A stretch of 38,221 nucleotides of DNA from Pseudanabaena biceps PCC 7429 (GCF_000332215.1 NZ_ALWB01000019.1:1-38221), one strand, 5' to 3'; counted from the first letter of the stretch, positions 1 to 8,047 are shown. Notes: generated by a model from the sequence alone, not told the origin. A program made the numbers and translations.

Positions 1-20
1 CATTTCTTAACTTGGTATAA
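1..20. repeat. Family B element end fragment
   Basis: The first 20 bases closely resemble the right-hand hairpin arm and terminus of the family B elements seen elsewhere in the window (for example 13042-13061): an arm reading CATTTCTTAA followed by TTGGTATA. The rest of the element would lie outside the window. Confidence 0.5.
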
Positions 21-39
21 GAGATAGCTAGGACGAATT

Positions 40-94
40 AAAACCCCAAGGATGAGTGGCGGCGCTTTGCGCCGCCACTCATCCTTGGGGTTTT
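40..94. repeat. Family A hairpin, perfect 26-bp stem
   Basis: Arms 40-65 and 69-94 are perfect reverse complements around the loop TTT. The stem starts AAAACCCC and ends GGCGC before the loop. It lies downstream of the minus-strand nblB-like gene, so it could also stabilise or terminate that transcript, but no T-tract follows it. Short AGCTA motifs further out (24-30 and about 119-126) hint at a weak outer inverted repeat, as in the copy at 18228-18341. Confidence 0.9.
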
Positions 95-153
95 ATAACC
101 TAAGCAAACCTTACGTTGCTATAGCTGGGGTAAAGGCTAAAGCATTATTTGTC

Positions 154-831
154 TTAAAGAAGAGCTATTAAGGCTTGAGTTGATTCGGCAACTTGAGGCA
201 TTGGGTCTTTGGCTAGTTTCTCTAGGCCAGCTTTAGCTTCATCGCCTCCAATTTGGGCAAGGGATTGGGAAATACGATGGCGTATTTGCCAATCGGGATC
301 GTCTGTAAGGGGCATTAAAAGGGAGACTGCATTGAGATCCCCCAAATCGCCTAGGGAGCCGATCGCGGCAATCTTCACAAGTTCATTGGGACTTTGTAAG
401 GCTTCGGCTAGGAGATCGAATCCTTGGGGATCGCCAAGCTCACCGATCGCCGCCACAATACTAAACTGAAACATCCAGTCATTAGTAGACTCGTAGGCGG
501 TTTTCAGTAGATCGAAGGCTTGGGTAAGTTGCAGAGAACCAAGCGAAGCTGCTGCCGCCGCACGAACGTCAATTTCAGGATCGATGTTTAGGCGATCGCT
601 TAAAACTTCTAGGGATTTTTGTAAGTCGACATGACCTACGGAACCAATTTGGCTAATGGCATCGTAGCGAATGCGGGCATAGGAGTCATTCGCAGCAATT
701 AGGAGTAAAGTAAATCGTTCAGAAATGGGGAGAGAGCGACTAGCGTGGAGGGCTTTCATTCGAGTACCCATATCATCCGCAGCTAGTTGCTCTCTTAAGG
801 TGGCAAACTGAGTTTCTAATGTTTCGCTCAC
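154..831 (-). CDS. nblB: NblB-like HEAT-repeat protein
   Basis: The 225-residue product consists almost wholly of HEAT/PBS-lyase-type repeats (for example VKIAAIGSLGDLGD, WQIRHRISQSLAQIGG). Its length and the run around DWMFQFSIVAAIGELGDPQG resemble the cyanobacterial NblB family, CpcE-like proteins needed for phycobilisome breakdown under nutrient stress. No catalytic motif is expected in this fold; it is a binding scaffold acting in the cytoplasm or at the thylakoid surface. The start is GTG at 831; no strong Shine-Dalgarno site is visible. The gene lies 16 bases downstream of the small gene at 848-1096 and is probably co-transcribed with it. It could instead be another CpcE/IaiH-type HEAT protein; assignment is by recalled similarity only. 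Confidence 0.75.
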   Translation of the reverse strand: MSETLETQFATLREQLAADDMGTRMKALHASRSLPISERFTLLLIAANDSYARIRYDAISQIGSVGHVDLQKSLEVLSDRLNIDPEIDVRAAAAASLGSLQLTQAFDLLKTAYESTNDWMFQFSIVAAIGELGDPQGFDLLAEALQSPNELVKIAAIGSLGDLGDLNAVSLLMPLTDDPDWQIRHRISQSLAQIGGDEAKAGLEKLAKDPMPQVAESTQALIALL

Positions 832-847
832 AAGAAAAATCTCGCAA

Positions 848-1096
848 TTAATACGCTAACGTTTCTAGTGTCTCACGTAAGTAGCTACGCACGAGATCGT
901 CAAGAACGCTTTCTTGGAATACGACAACATCTTTGGGATCGCCTTTGGAGTCGTCATTACGCGATCGCTGCCATTTATCAAATCCCGAACTTGTCGCGAT
1001 CGCTTGCTTGAGATGACTCCAGACTTTGGGATCTTTGGTGGCTTCGGGTAAAGATAAAGCCAAGTCATTCGCTGTTGAGGATAAGTTCATAGACAT
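848..1096 (-). CDS. Small conserved hypothetical protein
   Basis: This 82-residue acidic protein has no family I can name. It looks soluble, with no signal peptide or membrane segment, and has a helical C-terminus (VLDDLVRSYLRETLETLAY). AGGAA directly abuts the ATG at 1096, which is too close to act on it; the second ATG at 1090, two codons in, has better spacing and is the likelier start (80 residues). It sits 16 bases upstream of the nblB-like gene on the same strand, so the two probably form an operon. Coding status is supported by this arrangement and by normal cyanobacterial codon use including in-frame HIP1 sites. Confidence 0.7.
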   Translation of the reverse strand: MSMNLSSTANDLALSLPEATKDPKVWSHLKQAIATSSGFDKWQRSRNDDSKGDPKDVVVFQESVLDDLVRSYLRETLETLAY

Positions 1097-1272
1097 TTCC
1101 TAAGCTTATATAGAGATTGTGTGAGGTGGCTAAATATGGAGGTAGAGTTAGTATTCAATTAACTCAAGTACATAATTAGCGCATTAATATGTATCCTATC
1201 ATTTCGATAAAGAAGCCATAGATTTAGAATTAAATGTATATCTATAGATATAAATCAACTATTTAAATCATT

Positions 1273-1677
1273 ATGACCGCTTCAAATCCTTCCATCGATC
1301 CAAAGATTGCATCGCAGACTACAGAACTAAATCCAAACTATGCAATACCTACCGTATTGCTATTGGCAGGAATCCCATTAATTTGGGTTCAACCGATTGC
1401 TGCGGGTTTAGTTGCCATTTTTGGACTATTCTTAGTTTATCAAGCAGCTACCATTCGGTTAGTATTTACAGCGACAGATTTAGAGGTTTATCGATCGCAA
1501 GAAAAGTTCCGTACTTTCCCCTATCAAGAGTGGCAAACTTGGAAAGTATTTTGGTTCTTTTTCCCCGTTTTATTTTATTTTAAAGAAGTAAAAAGCATTC
1601 ATTTCTTACCAGTTTTATTTGATGTCCAAATGTTGAAAACCTGTTTAGAAAAACATATTCCTCTCGCTAAATCTTAG
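1273..1677 (+). CDS. DUF3119 family membrane protein
   Basis: The 134-residue protein matches the cyanobacterial and plastid DUF3119 pattern: two adjacent hydrophobic segments (about residues 24-62, LLLAGIPLIWVQPIAAGLVA then IFGLFLVYQAATIRL), a short LVFTATDLEVYR strand, and the conserved tail VLFYFKEVKSIHFLPVLFD. Function is unknown. The two hydrophobic segments suggest a hairpin in the thylakoid or plasma membrane with both ends on the same side. It stands alone between a minus-strand gene pair and a family A hairpin. The ATG at 1273 fits the family start; no strong ribosome site is seen. Confidence 0.85.
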   Translation: MTASNPSIDPKIASQTTELNPNYAIPTVLLLAGIPLIWVQPIAAGLVAIFGLFLVYQAATIRLVFTATDLEVYRSQEKFRTFPYQEWQTWKVFWFFFPVLFYFKEVKSIHFLPVLFDVQMLKTCLEKHIPLAKS

Positions 1678-1766
1678 CCTTGAGTATAAAAGTGTCCCAC
1701 TTAGAGGGGACACTTTAAAAAAGTTAGGATCGCGATAAGTACCTCAGCATAATTAAAATCCAGATC

Positions 1767-1801
1767 TAAAACCTGCGGCGCAGCGTGCGCCGCAGGTTTT
1801 A
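1767..1801. repeat. Family A hairpin, 16-bp stem
   Basis: Arms 1767-1782 and 1786-1801 are perfect complements around the loop GCG. Outside them lie AATTAAAATC on the left and TTTTATATTTAATT on the right, and further out a degenerate pair based on AAGTACCTCAG/CTGAGTACCT, so the element is roughly 100 bp with layered inverted repeats. It fills most of the gap between the DUF3119 gene and the kinase gene. Confidence 0.85.
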
Positions 1802-1886
1802 GGGTTTTATATTTAATTAAGCCCACTTACTGAGTACCTATTTTTTAGCGCAGAGGAGTATATGTCGTTCAGCTTACGGACTAGTC

Positions 1887-3167
1887 ATGCATTATTTTTT
1901 AGGTATTGACTTTGGGACTTCGGGAGTGCGTGCGATCGCCATTGATCGGGAAGGCGAAATAGTTGCGCTCACCCGCTCAGACTATGACATCCGCAATTGC
2001 AAAACATGGCGGAGCGCACTTTTTGAAGTAATTACGAATTTGCCTGAGTTCGTCCGAATTCATACTAGAAAAATAGTGATTGATGGGACTTCGGCAACGG
2101 TTTTGATCTGTGATCACGCTGGCAAAGTTATCGCTTCACCAATGCTCTATAGCGATGCTTGCGAAATGGCAATTTTAGAACGAGTAACGGATATTGCCCC
2201 ACTTCACCATTCAGTGGCAAGTGCGACTTCTAGTTTTAGCAAATTAATTGCGCTAACCACAACTTGGAGCCAAATACCCGAAGAATTTTATTTCTTACAT
2301 CAGGCTGATTGGCTGGGTTATCTGCTGCATGATCGGTTGGGCGTGAGCGATTATCACAATGCCCTCAAGCTGGGTTATGAACCGTTAAGTTTGACCTATC
2401 CTGACTGGTTGCGCGCATGGGCAAAAGCCCATCCCAACGTAATTTTGCCAGAAATATTTGCCCCGAGTACAACGATCGCCAAAATTCAAGCCAAAGTTGC
2501 CAACCAGCTGGGATTACCCAAAGATTGTGAAATCGGCGCGGGCACAACCGATAGTAATGCTGGGTTTCTAGCTTGTATTGGGATGGGGAAACCTACATTG
2601 GGGACTGCGGTCACCTCTTTGGGATCAACAATGGTATTAAAGATATTAAGCGATCGCCCCATTAATGATCTGAGTTATGGGATTTACAGCCATCGCTTCG
2701 AGCATCCTGCTTGTGGGTGCTTATGGCTGGTAGGTGGAGCTTCTAATGTGGGAGGAGCAGTCTTGAAGCAGTTTTTTACAGATGTAGAATTAAGAGAACT
2801 TAGCGATCGCATTGATCCCCACATTCCTAGTGCCCTAGATTATTATCCTCTACCCAAGATTGGCGATCGCTTTCCCATTAACGATCCGCATCTGATGCCC
2901 CGATTAGAACCAAGACCTCAAGATCCCGCAGAATTTTTACATGGGCTATTGGAAAGCATGGCTAGAATTGAGGCAAGGGGATATAGCCTTTTGCAAGAAT
3001 TAGGCGCTTCGCCACTACAGCAAATTTATACCGCAGGAGGAGGAGCTAAAAATCCGACATGGACAAAAATACGCAATCGCTATTTAAAAACGCCAATGCA
3101 GAAGCCTTTAGAAACCGAAGCTGCTTACGGATCGGCATTATTAGCTAAAAGCAATTTTGAGGTTTAA
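1887..3167 (+). CDS. FGGY-family sugar kinase (D-ribulose kinase-like)
   Basis: The 426-residue product has the FGGY/ASKHA actin-like fold signature: phosphate-1 loop GIDFGTSGVR at residues 6-15, IDGTSATVLICD in domain I, GAGTTDSNAGF with a likely catalytic Asp near residue 222, and the adenosine loop YTAGGGAKNPTW near residues 375-386. It is shorter than classical xylulokinases (about 490) and resembles the cyanobacterial/plant group represented by SePSK and AtXK-1, which phosphorylate D-ribulose with ATP. It would act in cytosolic carbohydrate metabolism. The start at 1887 places the phosphate loop at the usual distance from the N-terminus. It could be annotated XylB, but the short length argues for the ribulokinase-like group. 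Confidence 0.85.
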   Translation: MHYFLGIDFGTSGVRAIAIDREGEIVALTRSDYDIRNCKTWRSALFEVITNLPEFVRIHTRKIVIDGTSATVLICDHAGKVIASPMLYSDACEMAILERVTDIAPLHHSVASATSSFSKLIALTTTWSQIPEEFYFLHQADWLGYLLHDRLGVSDYHNALKLGYEPLSLTYPDWLRAWAKAHPNVILPEIFAPSTTIAKIQAKVANQLGLPKDCEIGAGTTDSNAGFLACIGMGKPTLGTAVTSLGSTMVLKILSDRPINDLSYGIYSHRFEHPACGCLWLVGGASNVGGAVLKQFFTDVELRELSDRIDPHIPSALDYYPLPKIGDRFPINDPHLMPRLEPRPQDPAEFLHGLLESMARIEARGYSLLQELGASPLQQIYTAGGGAKNPTWTKIRNRYLKTPMQKPLETEAAYGSALLAKSNFEV

Positions 3168-3227
3168 AACTTTAAAATTGGTTTGATAATGGTTTAGGCG
3201 TAGCCGTAGCCCAGTTAATAAGAGATT

Positions 3228-3908
3228 ATGATTACTCCCCTCAAGCGCAAAAATTTTGATGAACTAATTCCCGCTGTTCCCACCTCAGAGCAGTATCAAT
3301 ACTATTGGGGCGACGGTCAGAGCGTATTTCGTCGCATTGCGATTTCCATTGCCTGTGTGATTGTTTTTACGATCCTCTATAACCGCGTTAATGAAAATAG
3401 CCCCAACAGCTTTGCAGCGGTGGCGATGTTTGTCTGTGCTGCTTTTGGCGGATTATATTGGATGCTAGAACCCGTGGCTTTAGCCAGCATTCGCAACGCT
3501 AAATTGCGGCGCTTTGCCTACTGCGGCTTTTGGCAAGCGGAAGTTCTAGACGTATATGTGTCGCAGGAAGTACTAGCCCGCGAGGAAAAGGTAGATTCGC
3601 GCGGAAGAATGGATGTTAGCTATGATGCAGAAAGCTTCCTAAACATCGAGCTTGGCGATGAAACGGAATTTGTGACAACTTTACGATTGCCGATGAAACG
3701 GGAACTCAAGAGGATTCGCCCAGAGCAAACAGTATATTTGTTGTTGTTTTCTAACGATCGCCGTTTCGGTCGGGTTAGCCGTTTAACCTCAGATGCCTAT
3801 ATCCCACAATATAAACTTTGGGTTGGTGACTACCCTTATCTGCGTCGAGATACCTTTGTCGATTTGACAAAATACATGAATAAGCGATCGCAAAGGGTCG
3901 CCAATTAG
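3228..3908 (+). CDS. Conserved cyanobacterial membrane protein
   Basis: The 226-residue protein has two hydrophobic segments (about residues 36-52, ISIACVIVFTILY, and 62-84, FAAVAMFVCAAFGGLYWML) followed by a soluble C-terminal domain of about 140 residues rich in beta strands and charged residues. I recall cyanobacterial homologues, some labelled as phosphate-transport permeases, but nothing here supports transport: two helices are too few for a permease. AAGAGATT precedes the ATG at 3228 and may be the ribosome site. It lies 60 bases after the kinase on the same strand and could be co-transcribed with it. The role is unknown. Confidence 0.75.
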   Translation: MITPLKRKNFDELIPAVPTSEQYQYYWGDGQSVFRRIAISIACVIVFTILYNRVNENSPNSFAAVAMFVCAAFGGLYWMLEPVALASIRNAKLRRFAYCGFWQAEVLDVYVSQEVLAREEKVDSRGRMDVSYDAESFLNIELGDETEFVTTLRLPMKRELKRIRPEQTVYLLLFSNDRRFGRVSRLTSDAYIPQYKLWVGDYPYLRRDTFVDLTKYMNKRSQRVAN

Positions 3909-4038
3909 AGAGATAAATAGCGATCCCAAAGCTTAAGAAACTTGGAATATGTGCGCTATATCACCGCCAGTCATGGGAGCATCACTTACTCTGGGATCAT
4001 GAATCAAGAGAGTTAGCGGCTACTCACAGGTTAAAGCA

Positions 4039-4389
4039 ATGCTTAATAAAATTACTCAAAATATTAATATTAAAAGTTCCAAAGATCAGCATCATCAAAT
4101 AACTTGCCTCTATCGTAATGAAGGTGAGACCGTAGAGATCCTGAGGATATCTCATGCTGGCATCATCTTTTGGGAAAAAGCAATCTTCCCGAATCAATGT
4201 ATTCAGTTTTCTGCACCAAGGGATGCCTTATTAGAAATTCATGCAGGATTTACCTGTAGTGCGATTCACGCAGACACTATTCCTTGTGTTCAGTTAGCAA
4301 TAATCGGTATGGATATGGGGCGGGAAGTTTCAGATATTAGGGAAATGCGTCAAGAGTTTCGCCAAGATATATTTGCTACGGTTGCCTAA
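4039..4389 (+). CDS. DUF1830 family protein
   Basis: The 116-residue protein carries the DUF1830 pattern: an N-terminal strand region (ITCLYRNEGETVEILRI), an aromatic turn (IIFWEKAIFPNQCIQFSAP), then LLEIHAGFTCSAIHADTIPC. The family is small, soluble and largely cyanobacterial, with no known function. The C-terminal 25 residues are charged and helical. No operon partner is evident: the previous gene ends 130 bases upstream and a hairpin follows about 90 bases downstream. The start at 4039 is the only ATG that leaves the domain whole. Confidence 0.8.
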   Translation: MLNKITQNINIKSSKDQHHQITCLYRNEGETVEILRISHAGIIFWEKAIFPNQCIQFSAPRDALLEIHAGFTCSAIHADTIPCVQLAIIGMDMGREVSDIREMRQEFRQDIFATVA

Positions 4390-4479
4390 ACAAATAATAC
4401 CCAAGCAAACAATAACTAATCAAGCAAGTAAATTCAAAATAACTTCAAGCTCCTGTAGTAGTTTTATTCATAGCTATAT

Positions 4480-4522
4480 CCCAAAAACAAAGAGAGCGCT
4501 TTGCGCTCTCTTTGTTTTTGGG
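4480..4522. repeat. Family A hairpin, 20-bp stem
   Basis: Arms 4480-4499 and 4503-4522 pair perfectly around TTT. The inner stem is AGAGAGCGC, different from other copies, while the loop-proximal GCGC is shared. TAGCTAT lies just outside the left arm, matching the outer terminus of the copy at 18228-18341. Confidence 0.85.
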
Positions 4523-4568
4523 AAAGCATACCTGCAAGCTTCCCAAACCTTAAGAAATAGCAAACCTC

Positions 4569-4667
4569 AAAAGAGAATAAGTAGCTAAGCTAGACGCATA
4601 GCGCCCGCTATGCTCGTCTAGGTTTTGCTTAGCTACTTAGCAGGATGAACCGTCGCTATTCTCTTTT
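4569..4667. repeat. Three-layer nested inverted repeat
   Basis: Three concentric arm pairs share one centre: AAAAGAGAATA 4569-4579 with TATTCTCTTTT 4657-4667; AGTAGCTAAGC 4580-4590 with GCTTAGCTACT 4627-4637; TAGACG 4591-4596 with CGTCTA 4615-4620, leading into CATAGC/GCTATG. The second right arm is followed by 19 unpaired bases, as if something had been inserted between layers on that side only. Confidence 0.8.
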
Positions 4668-4798
4668 AATGACTCATCACGTCCCCAAAAAACCTACAAT
4701 AAAAGTTACATTAGATAAATTTCAAAAACCTTGTGAATTAACGTTTTTAAAATTTTATCTATTCCTTATTCACTTTAAAACCGCTATAAATTAAGACT

Positions 4799-6100
4799 GT
4801 GACATATAAAGTTGGACTTCTCGGATTAGGAACTGTTGGTACGGGTGTTGCCAAAATTTTCCAAGCCCCTGCGGGTCGCCATCCTCTACTACCTGAGATT
4901 GAAATCGCGCTTGTAGGTGTGCGATCGCTAAATAAGCAACGTGATGTGGCGATCAACGCTGAAATTGTCACAGATGATTTGGAGTCTATTGTTAACGATC
5001 CCGCGATTGATATTGTGGTGGAAGTTATTGGCGGGATCGAGCCAGCAAAAAGCTTAATTTTAAAAGCGATCGCTAATGGCAAACATGTGGTCACCGCCAA
5101 TAAAGCGGTGATTGCTAGATATGGCAATGAAATTTTTACCGCCGCTAAACAAAAAGGCGTATATGTAATGCTAGAAGCCGCCGCTTGCGGCGGTATTCCC
5201 GTCATCCAAGTGCTCAAACAAAGTCTCGGTGGTAATCGCATTAGCGAATTGACGGGCATTGTCAATGGCACGACCAATTACATTTTGAGTCGGATGTATT
5301 TCGAGGGGGCAGATTTCGGGGCAACCTTGGCTGAAGCGCAGAAACTGGGCTATGCCGAAGCCGATCCCACAGCGGATGTCGATGGTTTTGACGCAGCCGA
5401 TAAGATGACAATTTTAGCGAGTTTAGCTTTTGGCGATCGCATCAAACTTGAAGATATCTATCGTGAAGGGATCCGCTCAATTACCAGCGCTGATATTAAC
5501 TATGCCAAGGAACTAGGCTTCACAATTAAGCTTTTGGGCATCGCCAGAAGGGTTGAAGCCAAGGACGCTCAAGATCGCCATCTCGAAATCCGCGTTCATC
5601 CAACCTTAATCCCAATCCAGCATCCTCTGGCGAATATCCATGGTGTCACTAATGCCGTGCGGATTGAGGGCGATCCCATTGGTGAAGTCGTGCTTTCAGG
5701 ACCAGGGGCAGGCTCAGGGGCAACTGCAAGTGCCGTAGTTGCAGACATTATTAATGTGGTGGCTGTCTTAAAATCTCTTCCCAATCAAATCAATCAACTA
5801 ATGGGTTGCTCCCACGAGCACTATGCCAAAATTGCCCCCATTGAAAATACCGTGACCCAGTTCTATGCAAGATTGTTGACCCATGACAAGCCTGGAGTCA
5901 TTGGCGATCTCGGTACAGCCTTTGGCAAGCACTCTGTCAGCCTCAACGCAATTTTGCAAAAGAATACGATCCACGATGGGCTCGCTGAAATCGTTGTGGT
6001 TACCCAGAAGGTAAGTGAATTGAACTTCCAGCAAGCGATCGCTACCATTCGTGACTTACCAACCCTGCATAGTATTCCTACGGTGTTGCGTGTGATCTAG
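4799..6100 (+). CDS. hom: Homoserine dehydrogenase
   Basis: The 433-residue enzyme reduces aspartate-4-semialdehyde to homoserine with NAD(P)H, the branch step to threonine, methionine and isoleucine. The N-terminal Rossmann loop reads GLGTVGTGV (residues 9-17); the substrate and catalytic region shows HVVTANKAVI, EAAACGGIPVIQ, NGTTNYIL and EADPTADVDGFDAADK; a C-terminal ACT domain (from about residue 355, FYARLLTHDKPGVIGDLG) indicates allosteric feedback, usually by threonine. Length is typical of bacterial stand-alone Hom. The start is GTG at 4799, giving the usual short lead before the nucleotide loop. The gene is followed by a hairpin 7 bases after its stop. Confidence 0.95.
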   Translation: MTYKVGLLGLGTVGTGVAKIFQAPAGRHPLLPEIEIALVGVRSLNKQRDVAINAEIVTDDLESIVNDPAIDIVVEVIGGIEPAKSLILKAIANGKHVVTANKAVIARYGNEIFTAAKQKGVYVMLEAAACGGIPVIQVLKQSLGGNRISELTGIVNGTTNYILSRMYFEGADFGATLAEAQKLGYAEADPTADVDGFDAADKMTILASLAFGDRIKLEDIYREGIRSITSADINYAKELGFTIKLLGIARRVEAKDAQDRHLEIRVHPTLIPIQHPLANIHGVTNAVRIEGDPIGEVVLSGPGAGSGATASAVVADIINVVAVLKSLPNQINQLMGCSHEHYAKIAPIENTVTQFYARLLTHDKPGVIGDLGTAFGKHSVSLNAILQKNTIHDGLAEIVVVTQKVSELNFQQAIATIRDLPTLHSIPTVLRVI

Positions 6101-6106
6101 CTGCTC

Positions 6107-6155
6107 CTTGGACAAGAGAAAGGCGGCGCGAAGCGCCGCCTTTCTCTTATCCAAG
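6107..6155. repeat. Family A hairpin after hom
   Basis: Arms 6114-6129 and 6133-6148 are perfect complements around GAA, with CTTGGA/TCCAAG outside separated by small bulges. It begins 7 bases after the hom stop codon, so it would form at the 3' end of the transcript, though no U-tract follows. Confidence 0.85.
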
Positions 6156-6172
6156 TAATAGACCTTGCCACT

Positions 6173-6277
6173 TATATCAATTCCCAAAATGGCATTGCCA
6201 TTTTGGGAATCTCAAAACCTTACTGGGTTTGTTTTTTAATTCACTGAAGTGAGCCAACACTTCAGTGAATTGGTATA
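6173..6277. repeat. Family B composite element (two hairpins)
   Basis: The element runs from TATATCAA to TTGGTATA. Hairpin 1 has 13-bp arms (6181-6193, 6197-6209) ending AATGGC/GCCATT; hairpin 2 has 14-bp arms (6238-6251, 6258-6271). The joining segment contains CCTTACTGGGTTT, a sequence recurring in other family B copies. It lies between the convergent hom and PHP genes. Confidence 0.85.
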
Positions 6278-6278
6278 G

Positions 6279-6977
6279 TTAAAGCCGTTTGCTAATTTTA
6301 AAGCCGTGGGAATCCGTTCCACAGGTATGGAGCAATCCATGACATTCCGCAAGATGGCGAATCTCTTCCGTTTGGCGGGGACTGGGTTTCCAAGGATCGC
6401 TATTGTCGTAGCCATAATAGGTTTCCACACCATCAATACCTAACGCAGCAGCAGCAGGAATTAGATCCTCAGGTGGTCGCCGATAACGAGCGGGATGAGC
6501 CAGAACCGCTAAGCCCCCTGCTAAATGGATCGACTTAATAACACTAATCGCCTGATAGTCTAGCCCTGCGGTAGTTTTGTTTTGCAGGTATGGGTGCATT
6601 GCCTCATGTTCGGGATCAAATCCATATCCGAGTATATGGACTTCCGTAAAAATCAAACTGGCATTAACTTCAATCCCCGACCAGAGCGTAGGCAAAGATT
6701 CAGGATTCTGCGATTGACTTAGGGTAAAGTCTAAATGCTGTTTAGCAATGTAATATCCACCGATCGCATGATGATCGGTAATCGATAGATCGGACAAACG
6801 CAAAGCGATCGCCTGTTCAATTAGGTCAATAGGCTGCATTTTGCCATCGGAATGCACCGTGTGCAAGTGAAAATTTAGCCTATGTGGACAGCTCATGGCA
6901 TCAACAGACGCAAATATTTTTCGCAGTTTACTAGTTGCGTTTGACTCGGATATCAATAGGGGAGTTTGAGTTACCAT
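6279..6977 (-). CDS. PHP-domain phosphoesterase
   Basis: The 232-residue protein has the polymerase-and-histidinol-phosphatase metal motifs: HLHTVHSDG (residues 37-45), SITDHHAIGG (66-75), GIEVNA, VLAHPARYR and CGTDSHG near the C-terminus. These ligate a tri-metal site that hydrolyses phosphoesters. The closest characterised relatives I can name are the YciV/RNase AM (3',5'-nucleotide bisphosphate phosphatase) type, which are somewhat longer. The first 27 residues look poorly conserved; ATG at 6896 (residue 28, MSCPHRLNFHLHT) is an alternative start. The stop lies 2 bases from the family B element and the gene converges on hom. Confidence 0.85.
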   Translation of the reverse strand: MVTQTPLLISESNATSKLRKIFASVDAMSCPHRLNFHLHTVHSDGKMQPIDLIEQAIALRLSDLSITDHHAIGGYYIAKQHLDFTLSQSQNPESLPTLWSGIEVNASLIFTEVHILGYGFDPEHEAMHPYLQNKTTAGLDYQAISVIKSIHLAGGLAVLAHPARYRRPPEDLIPAAAALGIDGVETYYGYDNSDPWKPSPRQTEEIRHLAECHGLLHTCGTDSHGFKISKRL

Positions 6978-7212
6978 GTCATATCTCTACATAAGCAAAT
7001 CTTTAATAATTCTTAACTTATCGATCACAATTTTGCCCAAAGAGGGAGTATTTTTAACCTTTATTGAGATGTATTCTCAACTTCAGAAAACCAAACTGGG
7101 TAAGACTACTTATTCAGCTTTAGGATTTCCCATTACTGTCAACGATAGAAGCAATGGCAAAACAATAAGTAATTTTAAACACAGGCAGAGGTGGATATTA
7201 AATCACCTAATA

Positions 7213-7261
7213 AAATCTAAGTCTAATGACAGAGCATTAGCTCTGTTATGACCTTAGATTT
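7213..7261. terminator. Imperfect hairpin over the end of the DUF2997 gene
   Basis: AAATCTAA (7213-7220) pairs with TTAGATTT (7254-7261) and ACAGAGC (7229-7235) with GCTCTGT (7240-7246). On the minus strand this forms immediately at and after the stop codon of the 7260-7481 gene, a position suited to transcript termination or 3'-end protection. A run of T is not obvious. Confidence 0.5.
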
Positions 7262-7481
7262 AGGGCTGCTCGTACTGACTTTGTTCGATCGCATGGCGAT
7301 CGACGCTTTGCTCAGCATATTCGTAATAACTTGGCAACAGTTCGCGAGTCTCGACTTTTCCCAAAGATGACTCCATTTCCGCAGTGACAGCAATACATTC
7401 ACTGCCCGATATATCAATCGCACGTTCAACGATTTTGCCATCTTTCCCGATTAAGTACTCGATACGTTGATATTGCGACAT
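7260..7481 (-). CDS. DUF2997 family protein
   Basis: The 73-residue protein fits the DUF2997 pattern: an N-terminal strand RIEYLIGKDGKIVERAIDISGSEC, then a helix with VTAEMESSLGKV and a short variable tail. The family is widespread in cyanobacteria, sometimes beside a Ycf35/DUF1257 gene, but no such neighbour is present here. It has no signal peptide or membrane segment, and its function is unknown. The ATG at 7481 begins MSQYQRIEYLIG, the usual family start. Confidence 0.8.
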   Translation of the reverse strand: MSQYQRIEYLIGKDGKIVERAIDISGSECIAVTAEMESSLGKVETRELLPSYYEYAEQSVDRHAIEQSQYEQP

Positions 7482-7824
7482 AAGTAATTTATTTTTCTCT
7501 ACAATAACAATTACTAATATTCTAGCGTCTCTCTATCCAAAATTGCACAGCATAAAGTCTAGTAATTATACCAACTCCCAAAATGGCAACACTTTTTTAG
7601 GAATCTCAAAAAAGACTTTTAGGCTTTAAATGTATTTAAAGTAATCCAATTTTATGGGTGGAATTAAATGGTTTGAGAGAGTTATCGACTAATGGGGGAA
7701 ACTCTCTCCAACCATCTAGGATTGCCATAGGCTTAAAGTTGTAAGGGACTTGCTATTAATTAAAATACCTGTGGCTTCGACTCCGTGCAGCCAAGGTTAT
7801 CTGAGCGGAGTCGAAGCTAGATAG

Positions 7825-7929
7825 TACCAATTCAGTGAAGTGAGTCAACACTTCACTGAATTAAAAAACAAGCCCAGTTATACCAATTCCCAAAATGGCT
7901 ACGCCATTTTGGGAATTGGTATAACTGGG
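7825..7929. repeat. Family B element with a perfect 27-bp stem
   Basis: The left hairpin is built on ATTCAGTGAAGTG/CACTTCACTGAAT. The right hairpin has perfect 27-bp arms, 7873-7899 and 7903-7929, around the loop TAC, and contains the element terminus TATACCAATTC in both arms. Orientation is opposite to the copy at 6173-6277. This is the longest perfect stem in the window. Confidence 0.9.
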
Positions 7930-7961
7930 TGGGATATTTTTTATCCGCAAGAGCCTAATGA

Positions 7962-7996
7962 AAATTAAAGGGGTTGTATTACAACCCCTTTAATTT
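7962..7996 (-). terminator. Hairpin downstream of the TPR gene
   Basis: Perfect 16-bp arms 7962-7977 and 7981-7996 around ATT. It lies about 50 bases past the stop of the minus-strand gene at 8048-8380 and is the likely 3' end of that transcript. The stem is GC-rich in the middle (GGGG/CCCC) and flanked by A/T runs. Confidence 0.55.
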
Positions 7997-8047
7997 GAAA
8001 ATTCCCGAAAACTCAACTCCGAAAACTCAACTCCGAAAACTTAACAT

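Larger units (their letters stand above)
4390..4798. other. Intergenic region of hairpins upstream of hom
   Basis: I see no credible gene in these 409 bases. They hold the family A hairpin at 4480-4522 and the layered inverted repeat at 4569-4667, then an AT-rich stretch (4680-4798) that probably carries the hom promoter. A 71-codon frame across the first hairpin has no homologue I recognise and is rejected. Confidence 0.7.
7482..8047. other. Intergenic region rich in inverted repeats
   Basis: This 566-base gap has no credible gene. It holds a degenerate family B half element (about 7567-7600), an inverted repeat GCTTCGACTCCG/CGGAGTCGAAGC (7774-7785 and 7806-7817) of a type common in cyanobacterial spacers, a full family B element (7825-7929), a 16-bp hairpin (7962-7996) and a 14-base direct repeat CCGAAAACTCAACT (7 bases into 8005-8040, nearly three copies). 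Confidence 0.75.

Noticed and set aside
3228-3908. Phosphate transporter permease
   Set aside because: Only two membrane segments and no permease motif; the name would rest on inherited database labels.
4373-4588. 71-codon frame after the DUF1830 gene
   Set aside because: It overlaps the DUF1830 gene end and reads through a perfect hairpin; no recognisable protein features.
6976-7251. 91-codon frame between the PHP and DUF2997 genes
   Set aside because: It overlaps the PHP gene start on the other strand, has AT-rich composition and no domain; probably chance.
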